This document shows, piece after piece, positions 37,801-43,828 of a stretch of DNA of 64,000 nt. Each line of letters opens with the position of its first letter. The first letter of the stretch is position 1. The stretch lies in the NCBI RefSeq assembly GCF_902806685.2, contig NC_048539.1, forward strand, positions 13,342,501 to 13,406,500, in the 5' to 3' direction. Source of the DNA: Maniola hyperantus. Its lineage: Eukaryota; Arthropoda; Insecta; Lepidoptera; Nymphalidae. The position numbers were made by a program, and so were the translations under genes. Under the pieces are notes generated by a model. That model did not search any database and had not been told where the DNA came from. It saw nothing but the letters and a program-made list of their open reading frames with translations.

Positions 37801-38468
37801 TATCTACAAGTAGGTACCAGAGGGGTTTAAATAAGGTTATCGGATAACTTTGTGTTTAACCGTCCCAGTTCGCCAGTTGAACTGAATATCGATAGTCGAT
37901 ACAACACCAAACCGCAAACTGTAAGGGTTAAGGTTCGGTGACCACAAAATTTATAGTCGATTTATTATATCGCAAGGTTGAAATCGATAATAAGTAGCCA
38001 AATGCCTATGTTATATTTTTTATTTTTTATTTTAGGGCATAGATAATGGAGAGATTAATCAATAACTGGCATTAATTTTGGATCAAGAACAATTAATATA
38101 ATCGAAAAATTGACGTAAGTAATAGGTACGATTGTATGAAGAAGCGGGTAAGAAGTGTAATCTTAAGACCATAGATTAATGATTGGTCTCGCTCCGCTTA
38201 AGACTTTTTAAGCCCTAAGCTATAACTTTATTTTCATCTGTGTCTGCAGTGTAAAATTTTAATCCCACAGATTTTCACCACTTTGTTGAGTGTTAACTGC
38301 TGAGTGCTGACATTATTTAAGCGTTTGGTAGCTCAGGCTCTATGGTAGCTTAGTGTTATATTTCACTCGGGCAAATGAAGAGAATATTACCACTATGTAT
38401 TTGTTTAGGTCTATATTAATAGGTAGTTACTTACCGATGAGACTCGCCCAGCAACGTTCCGTCGACAT
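13794..38468 (-). CDS. CPAP3/obstructor-type cuticular protein with three peritrophin-A (CBM14) domains, complete
   Basis: A secreted chitin-binding protein expected in cuticle or other chitinous extracellular matrix. Five exons (38468-38435, 21714-21475, 20205-20017, 14792-14581, 13889-13794) join in frame at GT-AG introns to 256 codons plus TAG. The signal peptide spans residues 1 to about 22 (WASLIALVATLAVVSC). CBM14 domain 1 is C29-C84, domain 2 C100-C151 and domain 3 C157-C208. Each has six cysteines with C-x12/13-C-x5-C-x9 spacing and the aromatic CDKYWEC, CTRYWTC or CNRYWQC signature. A TTTTP linker then leads to a polar Gln/Glu/Arg-rich tail ending GRQRIRN. Three domains and ~250 residues fit the CPAP3 (obstructor/Gasp) family; the exact member is not assigned. 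One domain per exon is notable. Confidence 0.93.
14581..14792 (-). CDS. CPAP3-type gene exon 4 (CBM14 domain 3)
   Basis: Acceptor TTTTCCAG, donor GTAATT. Encodes LCNEDPNGNVPLGKSCNRYW, then QCQGGYPRLQRCPAMLVF to the sixth cysteine, and a Thr/Pro/Glu linker. Starts in phase 1 and ends in phase 0. Confidence 0.95.
14872..14966 (-). repeat. SINE body fragment
   Basis: Reverse-orientation match to the tRNA-derived SINE ('cacctttgataacattatgg', 'caggtatgcaggtttcctcg'). It joins directly to a family B tail at 14965, in intron 3 of the CPAP3-type gene. Confidence 0.6.
14965..15090 (+). repeat. Family B repeat, 3' half
   Basis: From 'cttttcttagcggatgtcta' through the (tcag)n tail to 'cttttatatatttag'. 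The head is missing. Confidence 0.7.
15091..19007. other. Body of intron 3 of the CPAP3-type gene
   Basis: Contains a LINE 3' end at 16032-16170 and a LINE scrap at 17695-17760. An imperfect inverted pair 'aggatttactcgagcg'-like (17433-17449 against 18018-18034) may bound an old foldback element. The remainder is AT-rich with no coding signal. Confidence 0.45.
16032..16170 (+). repeat. LINE 3' end fragment
   Basis: The frame AQQFSLAVQQENAASILGTI then PRGHDLYSN and a stop at 16119-16121, followed by a short 3' UTR, matches the C-terminal block common in Lepidoptera LINEs. Deeply 5'-truncated. Confidence 0.6.
19008..19107 (+). repeat. Family B repeat, 5' half
   Basis: Head 'ccagcgacttcgtccgcgtg' followed by 'gactacacaaatttctgacc', truncated after 'cccttcttag' and joined to an RTE-type tail (19105-19180). 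Confidence 0.6.
19105..19180 (+). repeat. RTE-type LINE tail fragment
   Basis: 'gccgctggattcaggtggtc' and 'cagtggacgtttatcggttg' followed by a gatgatgctg tail are RTE 3'-end sequences, as at 3783-3908. Confidence 0.5.
19592..19835 (+). repeat. RTE-type LINE 3' end fragment, degraded
   Basis: A plus-strand frame keeps MLKWQRAAYVVRRTGRHWDL (the usual LKWQWAGHIARRTDGRW block). Farther on, 'gtggaagttcctacaagaga' and 'atctatcggttgatgac' mark the end. Several frameshifts are present. Confidence 0.6.
20017..20205 (-). CDS. CPAP3-type gene exon 3 (CBM14 domain 2)
   Basis: Acceptor TTTTTTCAG, donor GTAAGT. Completes Asn92 and encodes PPIGTEHCDWLYGIFGHETS, CTRYWTCWNGTATEQLC and the last two cysteines (CDWPENVDGC). 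Phase 1 at both ends. Confidence 0.95.
20225..20300 (+). repeat. Repeat scrap (gcaagcaaacgag ... gaacatttgcagtgccagagg)
   Basis: Diverged relative of 21785-21915. It abuts the acceptor of exon 3. Confidence 0.5.
20427..20552 (+). mobile_element. GC-hairpin MITE, copy 1 (partial)
   Basis: Core cgccccgcacatccgcac paired with gtgcgggtgtgcggggcg, then 'ccgattgctatttagacctg'. Belongs to the family complete at 31401-31564 and 42383-42545; the left terminal repeat is lost. Confidence 0.75.
20992..21041 (+). repeat. SINE tRNA-head fragment
   Basis: 'gaagctgtgatcgcctagtg' and 'taggtcgggggg' are the A-box side of the tRNA-derived SINE head, broken by a small deletion and fused to the family B copy that follows. 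Confidence 0.5.
21041..21232 (-). repeat. Family B repeat
   Basis: Reverse-orientation copy from the (gact)n tail to 'aagtcgcgagcataagctag'. In intron 2 of the CPAP3-type gene. Confidence 0.8.
21475..21714 (-). CDS. CPAP3-type gene exon 2 (signal-peptide end and CBM14 domain 1)
   Basis: Acceptor TTTTACAG, donor GTGAGT. Encodes LVATLAVVSCTQVEDPC, then domain 1 with CDKYWECDGG and CDYPWRSNYC, ending PKAQI plus one base. The open frame upstream of the acceptor (starting MCYCNN) is intronic, because joining to 38468-38435 gives a better signal peptide. Confidence 0.93.
21785..21915 (+). repeat. Lepidoptera dispersed repeat (gcgagcaaacaggcaggcgg type)
   Basis: 'ggcgagcaaacaggcaggcg', 'gtcacctgatgttaagtgat' and 'gaacatttgcagtaccag' are a common non-coding Lepidoptera repeat. 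A (ga)n-rich tract follows at 21919-22010. Confidence 0.6.
21919..22010 (+). repeat. Purine-rich (GA)n tract
   Basis: About 90 bp of almost pure purine sequence built from agagagag, gggaggagg and ggaaggag units. Confidence 0.8.
22012..22140 (+). repeat. Dispersed repeat, copy 2
   Basis: Colinear with 10075-10142 plus 10319-10385, without the 175-bp middle part. Contains a TATA-like 'gatatttatttaaa'. Confidence 0.5.
22140..25410. other. Part of CPAP3 intron 1, few recognised features
   Basis: Holds the exon-like segment at 22702-22829 and a GC-richer block at 23960-24190 with a long but unrecognised open frame. The rest is AT-rich and unassigned. Confidence 0.4.
22702..22829 (-). CDS. Possible orphan 3'-terminal exon (low confidence)
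   Basis: After a CCCTAATATAAGTCAG acceptor-like sequence, the minus strand reads DQNSGINSSSSSLLQ, PYGPYGPGPAPYNT and VKTTRYSMKY, then TGA. The GC content is higher than the flanks. An AATAAA follows about 75 nt downstream (22627-22622). Composition suggests a disordered Ser/Tyr/Gly/Pro C-terminus. No upstream exon was found and no family is recognised. Chance is a real alternative. Confidence 0.25.
25415..25448 (+). repeat. 34-nt conserved core, copy 2
   Basis: Identical to 13241-13274 and 30438-30471. Followed by 'cccggctttactcacgtg' and 'gtttcgaacccatccggggt', which also occur near copy 3. Confidence 0.85.
25618..25638 (+). repeat. Poly-G tract
   Basis: 21 consecutive G residues in a GC-rich stretch. 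Possible G-quadruplex on the plus strand; also a place where the base count may be unreliable. Confidence 0.9.
25640..27185. other. Part of CPAP3 intron 1
   Basis: AT-rich. The only structure recognised is 26378-26620, a degraded relative of the MITE at 2162-2320 ('ttaagtctgagcaaa' units in both orientations). Confidence 0.4.
26378..26620 (+). repeat. Degraded MITE related to 2162-2320
   Basis: 'gttgactttgctcagactta', 'taagtctgagcaaactcaaa' and 'agtacgctctat' are the arms of the earlier element, in opposed orientation and partly duplicated. Confidence 0.5.
27186..27360 (+). repeat. Family A repeat
   Basis: From 'actagctgatgcccgcaact' through 'gggataaaaagtagcctatg'. The internal and 3' parts are diverged. 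Confidence 0.7.
28128..28320 (+). repeat. Family A repeat
   Basis: Near full length, from 'gatgatgcccgcgacttcat' to the (caga)n tail and 'cacactttcg'. Confidence 0.8.
28361..28470 (+). repeat. Family A repeat, internal fragment
   Basis: 'ttttaaaaatcccgtgggta' through 'ccccgggatgcaagc' to 'aaattttgtcaaatc', with no head or tail, 40 bp after the previous copy. Confidence 0.7.
29167..29390 (+). repeat. Family A repeat, full length
   Basis: The best complete copy: head actagatgatgcccgcgact, a (caga)n tract at 29337-29358, and end 'atttataatattagtatgg'. No protein is encoded. Confidence 0.9.
29700..29785 (+). repeat. GCGGAT hexamer-rich repeat
   Basis: Repeated 'gcggat' units ('tgcggatgcggatgcggat') with reversed 'atccgca'-like flanks. 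Short, non-coding and of unknown class. Confidence 0.45.
29930..30195 (+). repeat. Family A repeat
   Basis: Head 'ctagctgatgcccgcgactt'. The middle is interrupted by an AT-rich stretch (30055-30120); end 'ctcactttcgcatttataat'. Confidence 0.8.
30438..30593 (+). repeat. 34-nt core copy 3 with adjoining hairpin
   Basis: The core (30438-30471) is identical to copies 1 and 2. It is followed by an inverted repeat: tcacacccggctttactc pairs perfectly over 18 bp with gagtaaagccgggtgtga. Between the arms is 'ggaccccggatgggttcgaa', the reverse complement of sequence beside copy 2. Confidence 0.85.
31401..31564 (+). mobile_element. GC-hairpin MITE, copy 2 (complete)
   Basis: Ends tatagtccacgacaggtc and gacctgtcgcgtactata. 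Inside is the inverted GC core (ggcgccccacatacccg / gcgggtgtgcggggc). 164 bp, non-coding. Possible TA target duplication. Confidence 0.85.
32012..32230 (-). repeat. Family B repeat, full length
   Basis: Reverse orientation, from the (tgac)n tail to 'gagcataagctag'. In CPAP3 intron 1. Confidence 0.85.
32347..32571 (+). repeat. Family A repeat, full length
   Basis: Head 'actagatgatgcccgcgact', (caga)n tract at 32523-32540, end 'tttataatattagtatgg'. Confidence 0.85.
32580..33250. other. Part of CPAP3 intron 1
   Basis: AT-rich with tacctacctag-type simple repeats near 32630-32660. An open frame at 32998-33213 has no recognisable protein similarity. Confidence 0.4.
33253..33567 (+). mobile_element. 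tRNA-derived SINE, full length
   Basis: Head 'gaagctgtgatagcctagtg' and 'gttaggacgtccgcc' with a B-box-like 'gggttcgatcc'. The ~240-bp body carries 'ggaaacctgcatgcctgaga', 'ttctcaaaggtgtgtgaag' and 'cggtgatgggttgatcatga'. This is the reference copy for those at 3425-3780, 14872, 11543 and 59127. Confidence 0.88.
33606..33818 (+). repeat. Family B repeat, full length
   Basis: Head 'ctagcttatgctcgcgactt', body 'gactacacaattttcaaacc', tail 'gtcagtcagtcaac', end 'catttatatatttag'. Confidence 0.88.
34091..34400 (-). repeat. RTE-type LINE 3' end fragment
   Basis: The plus strand shows 'cttgcgccgcctgaatccaa', 'gtgggaggtcttcttctgcg' and 'ggtgcgaggtcgccattcca', the reverse complement of the RTE C-terminal coding block, after a (catcatcat)n tail. 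Confidence 0.7.
34517..34593 (+). repeat. Family A repeat, internal fragment
   Basis: 'acgtggatttagttttttca' through 'gtaaaaagtagctcatgtca'. It ends where the following MITE begins. Confidence 0.6.
34603..34782 (+). mobile_element. MITE with ctaactcagtg ends
   Basis: Left 'taactcagtgtctaacactg' then 'aataatagccacc', right 'ggtggctatcattcagtg' then 'tttgacactgagtta': inverted ends over 33 bp or more. Each arm also holds its own small hairpin (cagtgt...acactg). About 110 bp of non-coding DNA lie inside. Confidence 0.8.
34800..35715. other. Part of CPAP3 intron 1
   Basis: AT-rich, with a short self-complementary 'taattaattatttatttatt' stretch at 35042-35061. No repeat or exon is recognised. 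Confidence 0.4.
35719..36560 (+). repeat. Family B repeat interrupted by a LINE
   Basis: The 5' part (35719-35855) and 3' part (36452-36560) fit one family B copy. The interruption is at 'catgccaaattt', and aaattt is repeated at 36452-36457, a short target-site duplication. Confidence 0.88.
35856..36451 (+). mobile_element. 5'-truncated LINE insertion
   Basis: Encodes the C-terminus KCWNNLPPPYRNLQTSGAFK then VKFKKHLLNIQKLQI and a stop. A ~480-bp 3' UTR follows with aataaac and a terminal (attct)n tract. This is the pattern of target-primed LINE integration. The clade is not resolved (CR1/L2- or Jockey-like). Confidence 0.85.
36561..37118. other. Part of CPAP3 intron 1
   Basis: No coding signal or recognised repeat. 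Confidence 0.4.
37119..37672 (+). mobile_element. Non-autonomous DNA transposon with aaaggcggaaacaaa ends
   Basis: Left 'aaaggcggaaacaaaatatc' then 'ggacg'; the right end is the inverted 'cgtccgatagtttgtttccg' then 'ccttt'. The arms match over about 25 bp with one mismatch. The ~500-bp interior has no transposase motif. Confidence 0.7.
37673..38434. other. 5' end of CPAP3 intron 1
   Basis: AT-rich with ggtaggtacct-type simple sequence at about 37800-37820. Nothing else is recognised between here and the exon 1 donor. Confidence 0.4.
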
Positions 38469-38482
38469 TTTGTGGTTGGTAT
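38435..38482 (-). CDS. CPAP3-type gene exon 1 (coding 38435-38468)
   Basis: ATG at 38468-38466. Encodes MSTERCWASLI plus one base before a perfect GTAAGT donor. Joined to exon 2 it completes a hydrophobic signal peptide of about 22 residues. A CCCTTGTTGCAG acceptor-like sequence ends at 38483, so a separate 5' UTR exon farther right is likely; no promoter was located. Confidence 0.85.
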
Positions 38483-38769
38483 CTGCAACAAGGGAATTAT
38501 TGACTTGAGTTAAATTGTAAAAAAAATTAATTAATTAGTTTAAAAATCTGAAAACCGTTTAACCTACAGTCGTGGCCTTGCTAGCAAATCTAGTTTATCA
38601 CACACAAGTACCTGACCGTAAAGGCCTTCGCACACCATCATTATTTTGACTCAACCCCATACTACCACCGTCTCATTTCCACGGTTTCGTCAACGGTCCG
38701 ACCCGTTCATCTAGCACTAGCCGACCGCGCGGCGTCAACAGTGCGTCTTCAGAAAGGCTATAGCTCTGT

Positions 38770-39003
38770 AATACCTTTTTTTTTCGAGGGGGAAATCTTC
38801 TGAAGATACCCAATCGGGTTATGTGGGATTTCTACCCACTAAAACCCCCTCGGTGGCCCTCCTCAGCGCGTTATTGAGAGGCTCCGGGAACTCTAAAGAA
38901 CGTACGCCGGTGCCTCTCTCGCGCGACGCCCGTGGGACACATCCTGGAGAAAGTGCAGCCACTCGCGACCTCGAAGTCCTAGCTCCAGGGACTATTGGCT
39001 CTG
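38770..39003 (-). repeat. Lepidoptera repeat (LINE 3' UTR-like) adjoining family A
   Basis: A poly-T start (38777-38785), then 'ggtggccctcctcagcgcgt' and 'actcgcgacctcgaagtcct', GC-rich and without coding capacity. It resembles LINE 3' UTRs with a poly(A) end on the minus strand. Confidence 0.4.
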
Positions 39004-39008
39004 TAATC

Positions 39009-39238
39009 CATACTTCCATACTAATATTATAAATGCGAAAGTGTGTCTGTCTGTCTGTCTGTCTGTCTGCTAGCTTTTCACGGCTCAACCGTTTAACCGA
39101 TTTTGATGAAATTTGGTACAGAGATAGTTTGTATCCCGGAGAAGGACATAGGCTACTTTTTATCCCGAAAAATTAGAGTTCTCACGGGATTTTCAAAAAC
39201 CTAAATCCACGCAGACGAAGTCGCGGGCATCATCTAGT
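39009..39238 (-). repeat. Family A repeat, full length
   Basis: Reverse orientation from 'ccatactaatattataaatg' and (tctg)n to 'gcgggcatcatctagta'. Confidence 0.88.
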
Positions 39239-39239
39239 A

Positions 39240-39960
39240 CCTAATAATTGTTACCACATCTAAGTTTTAGATTGAATTCCACGAAGAGGACCTTACGCGG
39301 GGGTAGCGCGTTGTCAGCGAGTCCTGAAGGCAATCAACTTGGGGCCAACGAGTGGGGATCGCAAGTCTTACGACGCGGGCCATAGGTAGACTTTCATAAT
39401 GTCAGAAGTTTAGGTACAATGCGTGGACTTAAATTTTGAAGACTTTAATGTACGTTCTACGATAGAAAGCTCACATTTCACTGCTTTACTTTGAGTCAAG
39501 TTGGTTCCAAACAGCAGAAGCACTTTTCAACTTTTATCTAGCCCCTCCTCGAAATTTACCACCGGCTCTCGGGTCATAATATGAATGATAAATGAATATG
39601 AATGATTCACAAGTACCTAGTTATAATATTGTACTTATTATTCCTTTTGAATATGATATCTATTTAAATTCAAAGGAAAATGTTATTCCGAAATGATTTG
39701 ATTTTAATATACTTGATTAGGTAATATAAATATAAGTCTTTTTGTGTCTGGAATTTATTAGAACCAAAATAATATGTAGCTAGGTACCTACCAATAATAG
39801 TAAAGTTATATTTATACGAGGTAAGAGTTTGTTTCTTCTTACTTAATTGCTTACTAGCTTTTTCCCGTAACTTCGTCCGCGTGACATAATAGGGCCTATA
39901 ACTAGTCAAATCAGTAACTTTTTATCAAACGTCAAAACGCTAGCTTAGTGAGGGAGCTTA
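39240..39960. other. Intergenic stretch upstream of the CPAP3-type gene
   Basis: No gene recognised. A short family A/B head scrap ('cgtaacttcgtccgcgtgac') lies at 39867-39886. Confidence 0.4.
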
Positions 39961-39969
39961 CGTATAACG

Positions 39970-40160
39970 CATACCTTGACTGCAATCTCACCTGGTGGTA
40001 AGTGATGATGCAATCTAAGATGGATGCGGGCTAACCTCAAAGGGGTATGGCAGTATTTATTACACCCATACCCCTTTGGTTTCTACAGGGCATCGTACCG
40101 GAACAGTCGCTTGGCGGCACGTACCTATATCTAGCTGTCTACGGGGAAACAATTTTCAGA
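39970..40160 (-). repeat. LINE-related repeat fragment
   Basis: 'tctcacctggtggtaagtga', 'caatctaagatggatgcggg' and 'cacccatacccctttggttt' are a common Lepidoptera LINE-associated block seen on the minus strand, related to the scraps at 395-545 and 1340-1545. Confidence 0.5.
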
Positions 40161-40539
40161 ATCGGATCATTAGTTCCGGAGATTACCCTCTATAACCAAA
40201 CATATAAACTTTATCTATTTGTAATATTATCACAGAATATTGTAGGAGTCAGTGTAGATGTTTAGGATAGTACATCCTGGTTTAGGTTATATTGTTTAAA
40301 TTGGGGAAGCCTTTGGGCGAACTTCAAACGGGATCTTATATCTACATCAAATTAATATGAATAATGAAACATGAAAAAAGTTTTAGCTTTAGTTATACCT
40401 ATATATTACGATCACATAAAAATATTAGAAAACAATTTGATTAGATTTTACTGAGCTGACTGTACCTACAAAAGTTGTTGGTATTCGTTTGCACATTAAA
40501 TTTAATTATTTAAAGAGTAGTATCCGTTCGGAATCTATA

Positions 40540-40720
40540 ACATAAAAATGAATCACTAAATGTGTTGCTCATCGCAAATCTCGAGAACAACTGAACCGAT
40601 TTCGCTAATTCTTTTTTTATAATATTCCTTGAAGTACGAGGATGGTTCTTAAAAAGAGAAAAATTTAAAAAATTTGAATCGACTGTTAGGCGAAACGAAG
40701 TTCGCCAGGGCAGCTAGTAA
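40540..40720 (+). repeat. Dispersed repeat (family D)
   Basis: 'gaatcactaaatgtgttgct', 'aactgaaccgatttcgctaa' and 'aggcgaaacgaagttcgcca' mark a Lepidoptera repeat ending 'gggcagctagt'. Non-coding. Confidence 0.55.
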
Positions 40721-40929
40721 CAAACAAATATGAGTTCAAACAAATACGAACAAAATATTACCAATAAAAAGGTAAGAAATATTTTTTATAATATTTTGTG
40801 TATGGGGTTTTTATTATTATATTTAAAAAATGGTTTTTTGATCCGTCGTAAAAGACTCGACGAGATGTTACGTAATTGATTGCCACCTTTTAGCTTTTTG
40901 CAGAAAATGTCACACGTGTGTCAGCCTAC

Positions 40930-41100
40930 GTATTTTTTAGTGCGTACAAAAGGTCAAAGGACATTCTTGTGGGTTCCGTACCCAAAGGGTGCCAAGGGGG
41001 ACCCTATACTAAACCTTCGCTGTCCGTCAATCCTTCTGTCTGTCAGCAGGTTGTATCTTATGAATCGTAATAATTATAGAGTTGAAATTTTCACAGATTT
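40930..41100 (+). repeat. Family E-related fragment
   Basis: 'gtgggttccgtacccaaagg' and 'tgtctgtcagcaggttgta' resemble the 5' part of family E. It leads straight into a family B copy. Confidence 0.45.
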
Positions 41101-41108
41101 CAAACAAA

Positions 41109-41309
41109 CTAGCTCATGTCCACGACTTCGTCCGCGTGGACTACACCAATTTCAAAATTCTTTTTTACTCCTGTAGGGGTTGATTTTCACAAAATCCTTT
41201 CTTAGCGGATGTCTAAAGGAATTTAATGATTTCAGCCCGATCCGTCTAGTAGTTTGAGCTGTGCGTTGATAGATCAGTCAGTCACCTTTTCTTTTTATAT
41301 AAGTACTAG
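41109..41309 (+). repeat. Family B repeat
   Basis: Head 'ctagctcatgtccacgactt' to 'cagtcagtcaccttttcttt'. A small deletion lies in the middle. Confidence 0.8.
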
Positions 41310-42040
41310 AAAAAAACATAATATTTATTATGTATATCGTAAGTTTAATCAGTAGGTAATTACAAACGTTCAGTAGGTACCTATATTAGTCTATACATGT
41401 AATTAGTTCATATATGGTTTCAAAGGGCACATAAATATTTAGATAGATAATTAAAGGAATAATGTTTCTTAGTAGGTAAATGGTGTATATTTATCTGTTG
41501 CTTCATTATCACTGATTATATTCAGCCGATTATTTTGAAATTCAGTAAAGAGGCGGAGCTGTAGAGTGTAGACTATGTAAATAGGGCGCCATTATAAATT
41601 CAATACGGGCCGTCTCAGGTGTTCTCGTATAATATTGGGCCCATCTTGCTATACTTTGTACCTACTCGTAGGTATCAAATGAATTGTGCTATGGAGTAAA
41701 ATACAAGAAACTGGTAAAGCGCGTGTCGGAATTCGGACCGCACAAGACAGTTGCTAAAAACTATGGCGGATTTTTGTTTCTAACACTGTGTAAGAAACAT
41801 ATTACCTAATCATTTTAAAATACTTTTTCTACAACCGCACCGCACGTCACCGCAAACAATTTCACCGTGCACTTTACTGCTCATTTGCTCGCCATTTTTA
41901 TAAAAAACTATGTAACAAGGTAGGTATCATCCGAGAGGGTAAACCAACCTATCCCTGAAAAACTTTTCCAAAAATCAGCGATAGCTTGAGATGATGATGA
42001 TGATGAAGTCCAACTCATTATGCAGACCGGTACATTACGC
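41310..42040. other. Intergenic stretch
   Basis: No gene or named repeat recognised. A (gatgat)n tract lies at 41992-42006. Confidence 0.4.
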
Positions 42041-42041
42041 T

Positions 42042-42280
42042 AAGGGATGATTTATAGACCGTGCCGGGTCTGAGGCGTGCCACGTCTGACGCGCGGCCTA
42101 TCCACGGATTGAAATTTTGTATGAAGAAGCGTAACACGGACGAGACATGGACGAGACACGGACGAGGCTCGGATGACTCGGACACGGCACGGTCTGATGT
42201 GACCTCATACAAATTCCCAATCTGGTGACTTGGACGCGGCACGGCTCGGGCCCGCCTCGTGTTAGCATAAATCATCCCCA
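42042..42280 (+). mobile_element. GGGATGATTTA-ended MITE, copy 1
   Basis: Starts aagggatgatttat and ends ataaatcatcccc. The interior is unusually GC-rich, with repeated 'acggacgag', 'ggcacgg' and 'cgtgcc' motifs in both orientations. A related copy is at 45016-45272. Confidence 0.75.
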
Positions 42281-42382
42281 ATTCGATAAGAGGTACCTAC
42301 ACTTCACTCAAATAATACGGTAAGGAAAATCAAAAGTTTGAGCCTGAAAAATTTATATACCTACTTACTAAAAGTAAATATG

Positions 42383-42545
42383 TATAGTACGCGACAGGTC
42401 GAGATTGCAACCGGGGTAGAAACGCCCCGCAAACCCGCACAGCCCTCGCGCTAACCCGGTGTGAGCAAGTGCGGGCGCTGTGCTCGTGTACGGGGCGTCC
42501 CCCTGCCTCTACCCCGATTGCCATCTCGACCTGTCGCATACTATA
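42383..42545 (+). mobile_element. GC-hairpin MITE, copy 3 (complete)
   Basis: 163 bp. Terminal tatagtacgcgacaggtcga and the inverted tcgacctgtcgcatactata, a subterminal aaccggggta / taccccgatt pair, and the GC core cgccccgcaaacccgcac against gtgctcgtgtacggggcg. Confidence 0.9.
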
Positions 42546-42549
42546 GGTA

Positions 42550-43050
42550 AGTATAGAAATTTTTCATTCGAGCCCAAAGTACTTATGTTTAAAGTTAAAA
42601 TTAAATTAACTTAAATTAAAAACAAAATTAAAATTTTGACCATCAGCGTAAAATTTTACCTAAGTATTCTGAATAAATAATTTGAGTTTGAGTTTGTTTT
42701 ACGTATTGTTTGCGAGGTCCCTAAAGTTAGTTCCGCTAGCCGCAAAGGAAGGTAACATCCGAACAAAGACTTAGATAAGTTACGTAACAAACGTCGTTCC
42801 ATTCATAACAACAATCAACCGCAATTTTTCACAGGCTTAAGCTAAGTCCTGATGGAAATCGCGTGAACAATGGTAGAGAGCAATTGTCAGGTAATCTGAT
42901 AGCATCTTACAATTTGCATTAAAGTTTCTACATCCGCACGCAATTTTTATTGAAATGTGGAAATTCTCACGCACGGATTGCGTAAGAATAGGAATACCTA
43001 CTATCTCTGAAGATTAAAAAAAAAACAAGATTTGACATTAATTATATTAG
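42550..43050. other. Intergenic stretch
   Basis: AT-rich, with 'aaattaacttaaattaaaa' simple sequence at 42601-42630. Nothing recognised. Confidence 0.4.
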
Positions 43051-43051
43051 T

Positions 43052-43209
43052 ACAGTGCGACAAGGCTATCTTGGCGCGTGGCGAAAATCGGAACTAACGT
43101 TGCCGTCAAGTGTTCCCTTTGTTCTTGTTTGAATATTCTAAGCCTTTGTTCTCCAACAGTGCCCCCCTGTCAATGTCATTCAAGTGCCAAGAGAGCCTTG
43201 TCGCACTGT
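43052..43209 (+). mobile_element. MITE with ACAGTGCGACAAGGCT ends, copy 2
   Basis: 'acagtgcgacaaggctatct' at the left and 'agccttgtcgcactgt' at the right. The interior matches 9381-9572, including 'gtgcccccctgtcaatgtca'. Confidence 0.85.
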
Positions 43210-43218
43210 TGCTAGTTA

Positions 43219-43357
43219 GAGCGATCATGCACTCATCCGATTCGAATCCGTGAAAATACGGATTAAAAAAAATTCTACATCATACCATACAAATAGTTCT
43301 ATGACTACTTTGGAACGTATTTTTACGGACTCGGATCGGATGAGTGCGTAACCGCTC
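43219..43357 (+). mobile_element. TTA-flanked MITE with ~42-bp inverted repeats
   Basis: Arms 'gagcgatcatgcactcatcc' and the inverted 'ggatgagtgcgtaaccgctc', extending inward to 'gtgaaaatacg' / 'cgtatttttac'. Flanked on both sides by TTA (43216-43218, 43358-43360), the target duplication typical of PIF/Harbinger. 139 bp, non-coding. Confidence 0.88.
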
Positions 43358-43424
43358 TTACTATGTGGCATCAGTCGGAACTTTAGGTAGTATGTCGTAC
43401 CAGCTGCGGGATAGGTAGCTAGTG

Positions 43425-43675
43425 TGATTTTCGAAAATCCTGAAATACGCAGACGTTTCTTAATTTTTAACCGAAAGCCCAAATGTACTAATTTTTATGT
43501 AATGACTTGCAAAATGACGCCTTTTCAGTTTTCATACAAATTCCCAACCTCCTCTTTCAGCGTAGAACATTCCAGAAATCATGAAAACTAAGTATATCGT
43601 CATTTTTAACTGACAGTCAAATTGAATAGATCAGTTAGGATTTTTAAAAATATATAAGTATAGAAGATTAGATCT
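43425..43675 (+). repeat. Family C repeat fragment joined to family A
   Basis: 'ttttcgaaaatcctgaaata', 'taaccgaaagcccaaatg' and 'gcaaaatgacgcc' match the middle of the family C copy at 58066-58404. Confidence 0.55.
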
Positions 43676-43768
43676 TCTAGAGCCCGCGACTTCATCCGCG
43701 TGGATTTAGGATTTTATAAAAATCCCTTAGGAACTTTTTTATTTTTCGGGATAAACATAACACATGAG
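43675..43768 (+). repeat. Family A repeat, 5' part
   Basis: 'tagagcccgcgacttcatcc' and 'gcgtggatttaggattttat' to 'cgggataaacat'. Confidence 0.65.
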
Positions 43769-43828
43769 ACGTAACGCAAGTTCAAGAAATAGTCTTGAAG
43801 AAAAAAACTAGTATATTGACTCGTATGA

